Part shown: piece by piece, positions 5,148 through 5,166 of the stretch
Layout: the number at the start of each line of letters is the position of its first letter
How positions within the stretch are numbered: the stretch's first letter is position 1
Source of the DNA: Oscillospiraceae bacterium
Lineage (GTDB): Bacteria > Bacillota > Clostridia > Oscillospirales > Ruminococcaceae
NCBI GenBank assembly: GCA_017416665.1
Contig: JAFQBO010000041.1
Location: 1-5,166 of the forward strand
Direction of reading: 5' to 3'
Length of the DNA: 5,166 bases
Program-made: the position numbers and the translations under genes
Notes under the pieces: generated by a model
The model's database searches: none
Told to the model about the DNA's origin: nothing
Seen by the model: only the letters and a program-made list of their open reading frames with translations

Positions 5148-5166
5148 GCTGTCAAAAAAGCACTGG

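Overview
This window is a patchwork of mobile DNA from a low- to moderate-GC Gram-positive bacterium. It is most likely a gut-type Clostridia/Ruminococcus-like Firmicute, judging by A/T-rich intergenic DNA, AGGAG-type ribosome binding sites, consensus sigma-A promoter boxes and the flavour of the transposase sequences; this is an inference from composition and protein style only. No housekeeping gene is visible. Three different mobile elements abut each other.

Left edge (1-128): the 3' end of a group II intron. It holds the last 16 codons of its reverse transcriptase/maturase, then catalytic domain V with a CGC triad, then domain VI with its bulged branch-point adenosine. After it comes a short flank (129-369) that holds a structured stretch and a clear rho-independent terminator (241-269) but no recognisable gene.

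Centre (370-2934): a complete IS66-family insertion sequence of about 2565 bp, bounded by near-identical ~22-bp inverted repeats. It reads leftwards as tnpA, tnpB, tnpC. tnpA and tnpB are coupled by a TAATG stop/start overlap. tnpC (DDE transposase) is separated from them by an intrinsic terminator and has its own near-consensus promoter with a 17-bp spacer, so the transposase can be transcribed independently of the accessory genes. A second terminator closes tnpC just inside the left inverted repeat.

Right (2935-5166): an IS21-family element cut open at the IS66 right end. istA keeps 368 C-terminal residues but has lost its N-terminal DNA-binding region and the first catalytic aspartate. istB overlaps istA by 11 nt and has an intact Walker A motif, but is interrupted by an in-frame TAG, after which 54 well-conserved codons remain. 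A 64-codon unrecognised ORF rich in Cys/His near its N-terminus is translationally coupled to istB (TGATG overlap, strong SD) and looks like a third gene of the element. Past it lie an imperfect 43-bp palindrome and undefined sequence.

The flanks of IS66 do not share a target duplication, and the missing 5' half of istA is not on the other side. The present junction therefore arose by a deletion or recombination next to IS66 rather than by simple insertion. The best candidates for something under-described are the istB-coupled small Cys/His ORF and the split transcription layout of the IS66 element.
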